A stretch of DNA of 12,728 bases from Dehalococcoidales bacterium (GTDB taxonomy: Bacteria > Chloroflexota > Dehalococcoidia > Dehalococcoidales > Fen-1064): positions 1 to 12,728 of the forward strand of contig JAQTPO010000047.1 in NCBI GenBank assembly GCA_028712845.1, read 5' to 3'. Position 1 is the first letter of the stretch. The number at the start of each line of letters is the position of its first letter. Shown piece by piece: positions 6,592 to 12,728 of the stretch. Both the position numbers and the translations under genes were made by a program. The notes beneath the pieces were generated by a model that saw only the letters and a program-made list of their open reading frames with translations, did no database searches and was not told the DNA's origin.

Positions 6592-6672
6592 CTATCTGCG
6601 ATAGCTGTTTTGTCAGTCTCATACGCTAATCGTAAAAGCTTGTGCTAATATGTTGCTCTTCTCACGTATTAC

Positions 6673-6701
6673 TTGTCAAGAATGAGGTATTAACTTATAT
6701 T
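6673..6701 (+). promoter_or_regulatory. Promoter-like sequence reading rightward into the intergenic region
   Basis: TTGTCA (6673-6678; 5 of 6 to the -35 consensus), exactly 17 bp, then TATATT (6696-6701; 5 of 6 to the -10 consensus). It would start a transcript near 6708 that runs through the hairpin cluster at 6713-6835 and toward amrS. No ORF lies just downstream, so it would drive either a long amrS leader or a small RNA. Confidence 0.4.
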
Positions 6702-6712
6702 TGATTGAAAAC

Positions 6713-6835
6713 GTAATCACAAAATTTACATGCATCTCTAGTCTCTGATTACACAACGACCCACTCCCTTCCATAGTCTTGATAGTGGAAGTAAATCATG
6801 AAAGGGAGGGCACAGTGGCATTTCTAGTGCCACTG
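6713..6835 (+). other. Cluster of inverted repeats, possible structured RNA
   Basis: Complementary arms occur in sequence: GTAATCA/TGATTAC (6713-6719 and 6746-6752); CTCCC/GGGAG (6764-6768 and 6804-6808) enclosing TTCCA/TGGAA (6769-6773 and 6786-6790); and CAGTGGCA/TGCCACTG (6813-6820 and 6828-6835) around a 7-base loop. No T-run follows the last stem. I do not recognise a known riboswitch or small RNA. Confidence 0.35.
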
Positions 6836-6936
6836 AACACGAGACGTCTTCTGGAGCTTCACCTTGACCCGTTCTAATCAGGTAAGTAGCAAAGTAAACA
6901 ACAACTAAAACCGAGGAGAACCAAGAAAGCGGATGT

Positions 6937-6966
6937 GTTACATTACTTGAACTGCAATGTTATAAT
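6937..6966 (+). promoter_or_regulatory. Promoter for amrS and the genes that follow
   Basis: A perfect -10 TATAAT (6961-6966) is preceded at 18 bp by GTTACA (6937-6942; 4 of 6 to TTGACA). The expected transcript start near 6973 leaves a short leader with AGGAGG (6985-6990) five bases before the amrS ATG. Confidence 0.6.
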
Positions 6967-6995
6967 GGTGTCAGAATTGAGGATAGGAGGATGGT

Positions 6996-8018
6996 ATGCA
7001 TCCGGCAATGCTTGCTGAAAAACTGCCTGAATCCGTCATTCGGTGTAACATTTGCCAGTGGCACTGCGTGATACATCCTGATAAAGTCGGTGTATGCCGG
7101 ATGTACAGGAACGTCAATGGCATCCCCTATAATCTCAACTATGCCCTTGTGTCTTCTGTTGCGGTTGACCCCATCGAGAAGAAGCCTTTATTCCATTTCC
7201 ATCCGGGAACTCAGGTGTTTTCACTGGGTGGCTGGGGATGCAATTTTCACTGTCGGGATTGCCAGAACTGGGAAATTTCGATGGTGCAAGATGTGCTGGC
7301 TGGTTCCCGCCAAATATTGCCTGAAGATGCGGTTGGACTAGCCAAGCGTTATCAATGTGGCGGTATTGCCTGGACTTATAATGAGCCTTCGGTGTGGTTC
7401 GAATACACGCTGGACTGCGCTAAGCTGGCAAAGCAGAATAATCTTTATACGGTTTATGTGACGAACGGCTACCTCAGTCCGGAAGCGTTGGATGTCATCG
7501 GCCCGTATCTGGATGCATGGCGGGTTGACGTCAAGGGTTTTTCCGATACGCTTTACCGCAATCTGGCGAAAATCACCAACTGGCGCGGCATTCTCGATGT
7601 AGCGCAGCGCGCCAAGAAAAAATGGAATATGCACGTGGAAGTGGTTACTAATATTATACCGACGATGAATGATGATGACGAGCAACTGAGCGGGATTGCC
7701 CGATGGATCCATAATGAGCTTGGGGAGCAAACTCCGTGGCACGTTACCAGATTTCATCCCGGTTACCGGATAGCAGACCTGCCGGCAACGCCTTTAGCCA
7801 CGCTGGAGCATGCTTATGAACTGGGGCGCAAAGCGGGATTGAAGTTTGTCTATCTGGGCAATGTGCCGGGGCATGCCAGTGAGACTACGGTTTGTTTTAG
7901 CTGTGGGAAACCGGTGGTGGAGCGAAACGGCTACCAGACGGAAGTTTGCGGACTTAAGGGAAGTTGTTGTCAGTTCTGCGGCGCCGACCTGAATTTTAGA
8001 GTAAAGGGAGGGAAGTAA
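6996..8018 (+). CDS. amrS: AmmeMemoRadiSam system radical SAM protein AmrS
   Basis: This radical SAM protein of 340 residues carries the [4Fe-4S] cysteine motif [12 protein letters not shown] (Cys82, Cys86, Cys89, CX3CX2C), with the preceding FSLGGWGCN typical of the AmrS / PflA-like group. Extra cysteines at the N-terminus (Cys17, 20, 24 and 34, in CNICQWHC and GVCR) and a C-terminal zinc-ribbon-like segment (Cys300, 303, 325, 328) are also characteristic. [18 protein letters not shown], and WRVDVKGF mark the barrel. The gene has its own promoter and AGGAGG. An ATG at 6991 is in another frame. One base separates the stop from the AmrB-AmrA start, so the two genes are surely co-translated. 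The substrate of the system is not established; a redox or metal-dependent modification is likely. Confidence 0.94.
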   Translation: MHPAMLAEKLPESVIRCNICQWHCVIHPDKVGVCRMYRNVNGIPYNLNYALVSSVAVDPIEKKPLFHFHPGTQVFSLGGWGCNFHCRDCQNWEISMVQDVLAGSRQILPEDAVGLAKRYQCGGIAWTYNEPSVWFEYTLDCAKLAKQNNLYTVYVTNGYLSPEALDVIGPYLDAWRVDVKGFSDTLYRNLAKITNWRGILDVAQRAKKKWNMHVEVVTNIIPTMNDDDEQLSGIARWIHNELGEQTPWHVTRFHPGYRIADLPATPLATLEHAYELGRKAGLKFVYLGNVPGHASETTVCFSCGKPVVERNGYQTEVCGLKGSCCQFCGADLNFRVKGGK

Positions 8019-8019
8019 G

Positions 8020-9333
8020 ATGATTAGAGAACCAGCAGTCGCCGGCCAATTCTATCCATCTTCGCCAGAGGAATTAAAATCGATGATTCAGGGAATGGTC
8101 GATGAAAAAGCCATCAAAGAAGAGGTCATCGGGTATTATGCGCCGCATGCCGGTTACGTTTACTCAGGTCATGTGGTGGGGGCAACTGTCTCGCGAGTCA
8201 AATTTACGGATACGGTCGTGATTCTGGGTCCCAGCCATACCGGGATAGGCGCCGCTTTCAGCATTATGACGGAAGGTTTATGGCGCACACCTCTGGGTGA
8301 TGTAGAGATTGACACCGCACTGGCTAAAGCCATTCTTACCAATTCCAGCTACCTCAGAGAAGACCATGTCGCACATCTTCAGGAACATTCTATCGAGGTG
8401 CAATTGCCCTTCATTCAATATTTCAAACCGGACATCAAATTCGTGCCGATTCTTCTGTCGCATGCCAATGCTTCCGTGTACCGGAGCATCGGAAAAGCAA
8501 TCGCTAAAGCTATCAAGGATTCCGGTAAAGAGGTGATGATAGTGGCTTCCGGCGATATGAATCATTACGAGTCACAGAAAATAACGAATACCAAAGATAA
8601 GCAGGCAATCGGGTCCATTCTGAAACTGGAAGTCGACGAGTTATTAGACCGTGTGCGTGAGTTCAAAATTTCGATGTGCGGCTATGGCACTGCCGCCTGT
8701 CTGATTTATGCCGCTAAGGAAATTGGCCACGTCAATGCTGAATTGGTCAAATACCAGACCAGCGGTGACACCACCGGCGATTTTTCCAGCGTGGTTGGTT
8801 ATGCGGGCATTCTGCTCAAAGCGGTCAAAGAATCGCCTCAGGTCAAACTGGCGCGGGAGACGATAGAAAGTTATGTGAGAGGCAGCGGAATTCCTCACGC
8901 TAAAGACGTGCCGCCGGAAATGCAGGGTAAAGCCGGGGTATTTGTTTCTTTACATAAGGGGGATGAATTACGCGGGTGTATCGGTACCATCGAACCGGCA
9001 GAAGATAGCATTGCGGCGGAAATTATTAATAATGCCATCAGCGCTGCCACCAGAGACCCACGCTTCTTTCCGGTGACGGCGGATGAGCTTCCCCAACTGG
9101 ACTACAGTGTCGATGTCCTGACTGACCCGGAACCGATAAGCAGTGAAAAGGAATTAGACCCGAAAAAATACGGAGCGATTGTTGAATCAGGTTGGCGGCG
9201 CGGGTTATTGTTACCTGATTTGGAAGGGGTAGATACTGTAAAGAAACAGCTTGAAATCTGCCGGATGAAAGCCGGTATTGACCCCAACGAACCGGTAAAA
9301 CTCTACCGTTTTGAAGTGAAGAGGTATAAATAA
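8020..9333 (+). CDS. AmmeMemoRadiSam AmrB-AmrA fusion (MEMO1 domain + AMMECR1 domain)
   Basis: The 437-residue protein joins two families. Residues 1 to about 266 are a MEMO1-like (AmrB) domain: [22 protein letters not shown] with His43, GPSH with His73, [17 protein letters not shown] with His182, and SMCGYGT with Cys220. By homology with human MEMO1 these correspond to the metal-binding His49, His81, His192 and Cys244. Residues from about 272 onward are an AMMECR1 (AmrA) domain with the signature LRGCIGT at 317-323, then TRDPRFFPV and a C-terminal RFEVKRY strand. Because the fusion is in one frame with no gap or stop, it is real rather than an assembly effect. With AmrS immediately upstream it makes the complete three-part AmmeMemoRadiSam set in two genes. 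The fold, neighbours and ligands are clear; the biochemical role is unknown. Confidence 0.94.
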   Translation: MIREPAVAGQFYPSSPEELKSMIQGMVDEKAIKEEVIGYYAPHAGYVYSGHVVGATVSRVKFTDTVVILGPSHTGIGAAFSIMTEGLWRTPLGDVEIDTALAKAILTNSSYLREDHVAHLQEHSIEVQLPFIQYFKPDIKFVPILLSHANASVYRSIGKAIAKAIKDSGKEVMIVASGDMNHYESQKITNTKDKQAIGSILKLEVDELLDRVREFKISMCGYGTAACLIYAAKEIGHVNAELVKYQTSGDTTGDFSSVVGYAGILLKAVKESPQVKLARETIESYVRGSGIPHAKDVPPEMQGKAGVFVSLHKGDELRGCIGTIEPAEDSIAAEIINNAISAATRDPRFFPVTADELPQLDYSVDVLTDPEPISSEKELDPKKYGAIVESGWRRGLLLPDLEGVDTVKKQLEICRMKAGIDPNEPVKLYRFEVKRYK

Positions 9334-9359
9334 TAGTATTACAGGATAGGGGTGCTCGT

Positions 9360-9388
9360 CTGGATTCCGTAACAAGTACGGAATGGCA
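9360..9388. repeat. Palindromic repeat, ATTCCGTA/TACGGAAT stem, second copy
   Basis: ATTCCGTA (9364-9371) and TACGGAAT (9377-9384) form the same 8-bp stem as at 1478-1505 but in the opposite orientation, flanked by CTGG and GGCAG. It lies in the 78-bp gap between the AmrB-AmrA gene and the nitroreductase. It lacks a directly following T-run; TGTTTTT begins 6 bases past the stem, so weak termination is conceivable. Confidence 0.65.
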
Positions 9389-9411
9389 GTTGTTTTTAAG
9401 AGGAGGTAAAA

Positions 9412-9987
9412 ATGTTCAGAGATTTGGTGATGAAATGCAGGAGTTACCGACGTTTCTATCAGGATGTTCCCATAGACAAGGGGACACTAATAGAGTTGAT
9501 TGACCTTGCCAGAAACTCTGCTTCCGGTAGTAACCGTCAACCCCTGAAATATATCCTTTCCTGCTCAAAAGAAAACAATGCCCTTATTTTCCCCTGCCTG
9601 CGCTGGGCGGCGGCATTGAAGGACTGGTCGGGTCCGGTCGAAGGAGAGCATCCTTCAGGCTATATCATAATAATGGGTGATAAGGAAATCAGCACTAATT
9701 TCGGTTTAGACCCGGGAATTGCGGCGCAGACAATCCTTCTTGGCGCAGTTGAAAAAGGTTTGGGTGGTTGTATGTTAGCCAGTGTGGAAAAGGAGAAGCT
9801 CCGCCAGCTTTTTAATATTGCTGCCCGATATGAAATACTGCTGGTAATTGCCCTGGGCAAACCTAAAGAAAAAGTGGTGCTGGATGTGATGGGACCTGCC
9901 GACCCCTTTGTTTACTGGCGGGATAAAGAGAATGTCCACCATGTGCCCAAGCGCAGACTGGACGACATTATCATTGCCCAATTATAA
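9412..9987 (+). CDS. Nitroreductase-family FMN oxidoreductase
   Basis: The 191-residue product has the compact nitroreductase layout. An N-terminal CRSYRRFYQDVPI supplies the FMN phosphate-binding arginines. ARNSASGSNRQPLKY is the second FMN segment, and GIAAQTILLGAVEKGLGGCML the central helix with the glycine pair that lines the flavin. LLVIALGKPKEKVVLD is the C-terminal strand and linker. Such dimeric enzymes use NAD(P)H to reduce nitro groups, quinones, or specific cofactors; the sequence does not reveal the substrate. A strong GAGGAGG stands just before the ATG. It follows the AmmeMemoRadiSam genes in the same direction after a repeat-bearing 78-bp gap and is followed by a strong hairpin. 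The family call is secure, the specific role unknown. Confidence 0.88.
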   Translation: MFRDLVMKCRSYRRFYQDVPIDKGTLIELIDLARNSASGSNRQPLKYILSCSKENNALIFPCLRWAAALKDWSGPVEGEHPSGYIIIMGDKEISTNFGLDPGIAAQTILLGAVEKGLGGCMLASVEKEKLRQLFNIAARYEILLVIALGKPKEKVVLDVMGPADPFVYWRDKENVHHVPKRRLDDIIIAQL

Positions 9988-9998
9988 AGGTCGATAAT

Positions 9999-10031
9999 AG
10001 TGTGAATCCCGATTACATCGGGATTCACACT
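9999..10031 (+). terminator. Long perfect hairpin after the nitroreductase gene
   Basis: AGTGTGAATCCCGA (9999-10012) and TCGGGATTCACACT (10018-10031) form a perfect 14-bp stem with the 5-base loop TTACA, 12 bases after the nitroreductase stop. CTCTTTGTC follows, a weak pyrimidine tract. It probably ends or reduces transcription of the upstream unit and protects the 3' end. Confidence 0.55.
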
Positions 10032-10058
10032 CTCTTTGTCATTGCGTGCTTGTTTACA

Positions 10059-10087
10059 GAATCCAGCATAAATGCTATTCTGGATTC
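10059..10087. repeat. Palindrome GAATCCAG/CTGGATTC
   Basis: GAATCCAG (10059-10066) pairs with CTGGATTC (10080-10087); a competing inner hairpin AGCAT/ATGCT (10065-10069 and 10072-10076) is also possible. It is preceded by GTCATTGCGTG at 10038, close to the end sequence of the 427-534 element. Confidence 0.5.
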
Positions 10088-10108
10088 CAGCCTTCACTGG
10101 AATGACAA
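10080..10108. repeat. Palindromic repeat, ATTCCAG/CTGGAAT stem
   Basis: ATTCCAG (10084-10090), loop CCTTCA, CTGGAAT (10097-10103), with outer CTGG and GACAA. This is a fourth member of the CTGGATTCC...GGAATGACA family, with a different inner stem. A run of eight G residues (10109-10116) follows. Confidence 0.6.
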
Positions 10109-10119
10109 GGGGGGGGACT

Positions 10120-10148
10120 GCTTCGTCCCGACCGTATCGGGGTGAAGC
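10120..10148. repeat. Symmetric hairpin GCTTC-CCCGA/TCGGG-GAAGC
   Basis: GCTTC and GAAGC pair outside, CCCGA and TCGGG inside, separated by GT on each side, with loop CCGTA. The right arm GTGAAGCAATGG echoes the GAAGCAAT block of the elements at 427 and 2466. It lies 26 bases before the start of the DUF5714 gene. Confidence 0.5.
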
Positions 10149-10174
10149 AATGGTATAGTGGAGAAAACACTTAG

Positions 10175-10891
10175 ATGCCTCATAAAGTAAATTGCCTCAT
10201 TTGCGGCACAGAACTCAAATATGAGAATGATTACCGTCCGATGGAGTGTGCCCTTTGCGGACAGACATTCGAATCGAATGTTGCCTGTGAAAAGGGACAT
10301 TTTGTTTGCGATGCCTGTCACAGCCTGCCGGGGGGAGATTTCATCGTCCGATTCTGCATTGCCAGCAATTCTAAAAACCCGATAGAGCAGGCAATAATAC
10401 TTATGAAAGACCCGCGCCTGGCGATGCACGGACCGGAGCACCATGTTCTGGTGCCGGCAGTGTTGCTATCGGCTTATTATAATGTTACCGGAGAAACCGA
10501 TAAAAAAGAGGCTAAAATCAAGCTCGCGCAGAGACGCGCCAGCCTTGTACCCGGCGGTTTTTGCGGCTATCAGGGCGATTGTGGTGCGGCGGTGGGAGTG
10601 GGCATTTTTATCAGCATACTTACCGGCTCTACGCCTTTATCTACCAAAGAATGGCGACTGAGCAATTTAGGAACAGCTCATAGTCTGCTTGCCATTGCGG
10701 AAAAAGGTGGACCCCGATGCTGTAAAAGGAACACCTTTCTCGCCATTCTGGAGGCAACTAAGTTTGTAAAAGAACAGTTTAATGTAACACTCTCTACCAG
10801 CAATGACGTAAAATGTGTTTTCAGCCCTCTGAACAAAGAATGTATTAAAGAGAAGTGTTCGTTTCACTTAAATGACAGAGATGTCAACTGA
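10175..10891 (+). CDS. DUF5714 cysteine-rich protein, probable metal-binding, function unknown
   Basis: The 238-residue protein begins with a dense zinc-finger-like segment: Cys7/Cys10 (CLIC), Cys25/Cys28 (CALC), Cys38, His42, and Cys45/Cys48 (CDAC). The rest has the blocks MHGPEHHVLVPAVLLSAYYN, VPGGFCGYQGDCGAAVGVGIF, GGPRCCKRNTF and a C-terminal NKECIKEKCSFH. This pattern matches my recollection of the DUF5714 family, found mainly in anaerobes and archaea. The conserved histidine pair and the cysteines in the C-terminal part suggest a metal- or cluster-bound active site, but no reaction is known to me. It ends 15 bp before rarA. The ribosome binding site is poor (GGAG 12 bases before the ATG), so expression may be low or the start slightly different. 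Confidence 0.75.
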   Translation: MPHKVNCLICGTELKYENDYRPMECALCGQTFESNVACEKGHFVCDACHSLPGGDFIVRFCIASNSKNPIEQAIILMKDPRLAMHGPEHHVLVPAVLLSAYYNVTGETDKKEAKIKLAQRRASLVPGGFCGYQGDCGAAVGVGIFISILTGSTPLSTKEWRLSNLGTAHSLLAIAEKGGPRCCKRNTFLAILEATKFVKEQFNVTLSTSNDVKCVFSPLNKECIKEKCSFHLNDRDVN

Positions 10892-10906
10892 TTCCAGGTG
10901 AATTAA

Positions 10907-12265
10907 ATGGATATGTTTGAGAAGCAGTTTGAAGAACTGAAGAAGAAAGAAGCGCCGCTGGCGGCGAGGATGCGTCCTGCCACGCTGAAAGAGTTTGTCG
11001 GGCAGGAGCATGTGGTTGGGGAAAGTCGCGTGCTCAGAAGAGCGATTGAATCCGGACAACTCCCCTCAATGGTCCTCTGGGGACCGCCGGGTAGCGGCAA
11101 GACCACGCTGGCTTTTATCATTGCCAATACCACCGCTTCTCATTTCAGTTCCGTCAGTGCCGTTACAGCGGGTGTAGCCGACCTGCGCCGTATTATCGAG
11201 GAAGCGAAGGAGCGCAGAAAGCTGTACCAGCAGAAAACTATCCTTTTCATCGATGAAATCCACCGCTTCAATAAATCTCAGCAGGATGCTGTCCTGCCTT
11301 TCGTGGAAGACGGCACCATCACTCTGATTGGAGCTACCACGGAAAATCCGTCTTTTGAAGTAATTTCACCTCTGTTATCCCGCGCCCGCGTCTTCACACT
11401 GAAACCCCTGACGGAAGATGAACTCATCATTATTATTCGTAGAGCCTTACAGGATAAGGAGAGGGGTCTGGGCAATATAAATACCGAGATTGAAGATTCT
11501 GCCCTCAAACAGTTAATCACTGTGGCGAATAACGATGCCCGCACTGCCCTCAACGCTCTTGAGTTGGCAGTGATGACGACTAAACCTGATGCGGATGGTC
11601 TGCGTCATATCACCTTGCCTATCATTGAGGATGCGTTGCAGCATCGGGCGATGGTGTATGACAAAGCGGGAGAACAACACTACGATTTGATTTCAGCGCT
11701 GCATAAGTCTTTACGTGATTCCGACCCCGATGGTACCCTTTACTGGTTGGCAAGAATGCTGGAAGCCGGTGAAGACCCTTTGTTTATTGCCCGCCGACTT
11801 ATCCGCGCTGCCTCAGAGGATATCGGTATGGCTGACCCTCAGGCGCTGGTGGTGGCGATGTCTGCACAACAGGCTGTCCACTTCATCGGTGTACCGGAGG
11901 GCAATCTGGCGCTGGCAGAAGCGGCAGTCTATCTGGCGACCGCGCCCAAGAGCAATTCTCTCTATGCCGCTTACTCCCGCATTCAGAATGAGGTGAAGCA
12001 CGGCAAGAACGAGCCGGTGCCGCTCCACCTGCGTAATGCCGTGACCAAATTGATGAAAGATATCGGCTACGGCAAAGATTACAAGTACGCGCACAATTTC
12101 CCCGGACATGTCGTTGACCAGCAACATCTGCCCGACTCTTTGAAGAATAAGCGGTTTTACTTCCCCGGCGAATTAGGCTATGAAAAGCAGGTAACCGATC
12201 GGCTTCAGGCGTGGCGCGCGATCAAGAAAGCCAATACTCCCGATAAGAAGGAAAAGCGGGATTGA
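10907..12265 (+). CDS. rarA: Replication-associated recombination protein A (RarA/MgsA, WRNIP1 family)
   Basis: RarA is a clamp-loader-like AAA+ ATPase that acts at stalled forks with SSB and polymerases. The 452-residue product shows PLAARMRPATLKEFVGQEH at the start, Walker A GPPGSGKT (59-66), Walker B ILFIDEIH (112-119, Asp116/Glu117) followed by RFNKSQQDA, sensor 1 IGATTENPS and the arginine finger in SPLLSRARVF. The C-terminal tetramerisation domain is recognised by DALQHRAMVYDKAGEQHYD, SDPDGTLYWLARMLEAGEDP, SEDIGMADPQA and KNKRFYFPGELGYE. Length and all domains are complete. AGGTG lies six bases upstream of the ATG at 10907. The stop codon overlaps the start of the next gene. Confidence 0.97.
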   Translation: MDMFEKQFEELKKKEAPLAARMRPATLKEFVGQEHVVGESRVLRRAIESGQLPSMVLWGPPGSGKTTLAFIIANTTASHFSSVSAVTAGVADLRRIIEEAKERRKLYQQKTILFIDEIHRFNKSQQDAVLPFVEDGTITLIGATTENPSFEVISPLLSRARVFTLKPLTEDELIIIIRRALQDKERGLGNINTEIEDSALKQLITVANNDARTALNALELAVMTTKPDADGLRHITLPIIEDALQHRAMVYDKAGEQHYDLISALHKSLRDSDPDGTLYWLARMLEAGEDPLFIARRLIRAASEDIGMADPQALVVAMSAQQAVHFIGVPEGNLALAEAAVYLATAPKSNSLYAAYSRIQNEVKHGKNEPVPLHLRNAVTKLMKDIGYGKDYKYAHNFPGHVVDQQHLPDSLKNKRFYFPGELGYEKQVTDRLQAWRAIKKANTPDKKEKRD

Positions 12266-12728
12266 CTGCTAGACATGTCACCTTTCCCTGTGGCGGTGTT
12301 CAACTTGAGGGAGTTTTACATTTGCCTGAGGGCACAGGGCGATTTCCGGCGGTAGTCATTTGCCACCCGCATCCTCTTTACGGCGGTGATATGGATAATA
12401 ATGTGGTCGTCGCCATCTGCTCCGCTCTCGTTAAAAGTGCCATCGTCTGTTTAAGGTTCAATTTTCGTGGAGCAGGGGATAGCGGCGGTAGTTTTGGTGG
12501 GGGAGTGGGAGAACAGGATGATGTTAAAGCGGCGCTGGATTTTCTGGCAAACTCACCGCAGATTGACAGCATGAGAATAGGACTGGCTGGATATTCATTC
12601 GGGGGCTCGGTAGTTTTGCCGGTAGCTCTTATGGACAGCCGCGTCAAGCAGTTAGCATTAATATCGCCTGCATTGAAGGAAGCAGGTTGGGCGCAACTTA
12701 AAGACTATGTTCTACCCAAGCTTATTTT
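12262..12728 (+). CDS. Alpha/beta hydrolase, N-terminal part (3' end outside window)
   Basis: The frame is open from 12247 to the window edge. The best start is TTG at 12262, which overlaps the rarA stop in TTGA and has AAGGA nine bases upstream; no earlier ATG or GTG exists in frame. The product then reads from a beta-hairpin (HVTFPCGGVQLEGVLHLP) into VVICHPHPLYGGDMDNNVV, LRFNFRGAGDSGGSFGGGVGE, DVKAALDFL and LAGYSFGGSVV. The GYSFG motif gives the nucleophile Ser112; HPHP and FRGAGDS are typical of the COG2945-type hydrolases related to dienelactone hydrolase. About 155 residues are present; the acid and histidine of the triad lie partly beyond the edge. Translational coupling to rarA is inferred. 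The substrate cannot be told from the sequence. Confidence 0.87.
   Translation, partial: MTARHVTFPCGGVQLEGVLHLPEGTGRFPAVVICHPHPLYGGDMDNNVVVAICSALVKSAIVCLRFNFRGAGDSGGSFGGGVGEQDDVKAALDFLANSPQIDSMRIGLAGYSFGGSVVLPVALMDSRVKQLALISPALKEAGWAQLKDYVLPKLI

Larger units (their letters stand above)
6525..6995. other. 471-bp divergent intergenic region
   Basis: No supported gene lies here. The region separates the minus-strand dehydratase-like gene from amrS on the plus strand. It holds a start-stop element near the minus-strand gene, a plus-strand promoter-like pair at 6673-6701, several inverted repeats at 6713-6835, an AGACGTCT palindrome at 6842-6849, and the amrS promoter and ribosome binding site at its right end. 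The stretch 6850-6930 shows nothing I can name. A TTGACA on the minus strand near 6674-6679 lacks a -10 at acceptable spacing, so I could not place the promoter of the dehydratase-like gene. Confidence 0.6.

Noticed and set aside
7390..7410. GGTTCGAATAC resembling a tRNA T-arm
   Set aside because: It lies inside the amrS coding region, and no cloverleaf can be built around it.
9988..10174. CRISPR array
   Set aside because: The repeats here are palindromes of different sequence without regular spacers or cas genes.
12378..12647. Minus-strand open frame of 89 codons near the right end
   Set aside because: It is antisense to the alpha/beta hydrolase, which carries the GYSFG nucleophile motif; the minus-strand translation is low-complexity and unrecognisable.

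Overview
The window looks like an ordinary bacterial chromosome segment of roughly 50% GC. The gene set (a pantothenate cluster with a DUF2520-type dehydrogenase, a 4-hydroxybutyryl-CoA-dehydratase-like protein, an AmmeMemoRadiSam module with fused B and A parts, a DUF5714 protein) and the abundance of short palindromic intergenic repeats suggest an anaerobic or facultative member of Chloroflexota, possibly Dehalococcoidia. This is an inference from gene content; no rRNA or other taxonomic marker is present.

Layout. The left end holds the 3' half of tpiA (triosephosphate isomerase) and then miaA (tRNA dimethylallyltransferase), both on the plus strand. A 108-bp inverted-repeat element sits between them. 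Convergent to these, on the minus strand, is a four-gene pantothenate operon. Read in transcription order it is a DUF2520 Rossmann dehydrogenase (candidate ketopantoate reductase), panD, panB and panC. It has a recognisable promoter, a structured leader of about 155 nt and a terminator-like hairpin just before the first ribosome binding site. A second copy of the inverted-repeat element is lodged between panB and panC. Upstream, also on the minus strand, is a 495-residue protein of the 4-hydroxybutyryl-CoA dehydratase / HpaB family, in which several hallmark residues appear to be replaced.

A 471-bp divergent intergenic region (6525-6995) follows. It carries promoter-like sequences on the plus strand, three nested or consecutive hairpins, and on the minus strand a strong Shine-Dalgarno followed directly by ATG-TAG. 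From 6996 onward everything is on the plus strand: the radical SAM protein AmrS, an AmrB-AmrA (MEMO1-AMMECR1) fusion, a small nitroreductase, a cysteine-rich DUF5714 protein, the replication-associated AAA+ ATPase RarA, and the start of an alpha/beta hydrolase that overlaps the rarA stop codon and runs off the window.

Metabolic logic. PanB makes ketopantoate, the DUF2520 protein could reduce it to pantoate, PanD makes beta-alanine and PanC joins the two; together they would form the whole route from ketoisovalerate and aspartate to pantothenate. AmrS plus the AmrB-AmrA fusion form the complete but functionally unresolved AmmeMemoRadiSam set. The most interesting items are the pan leader RNA, the altered dehydratase-like enzyme with its start-stop leader, the AmrS/AmrBA module, and a family of intergenic hairpins whose stems covary between copies.
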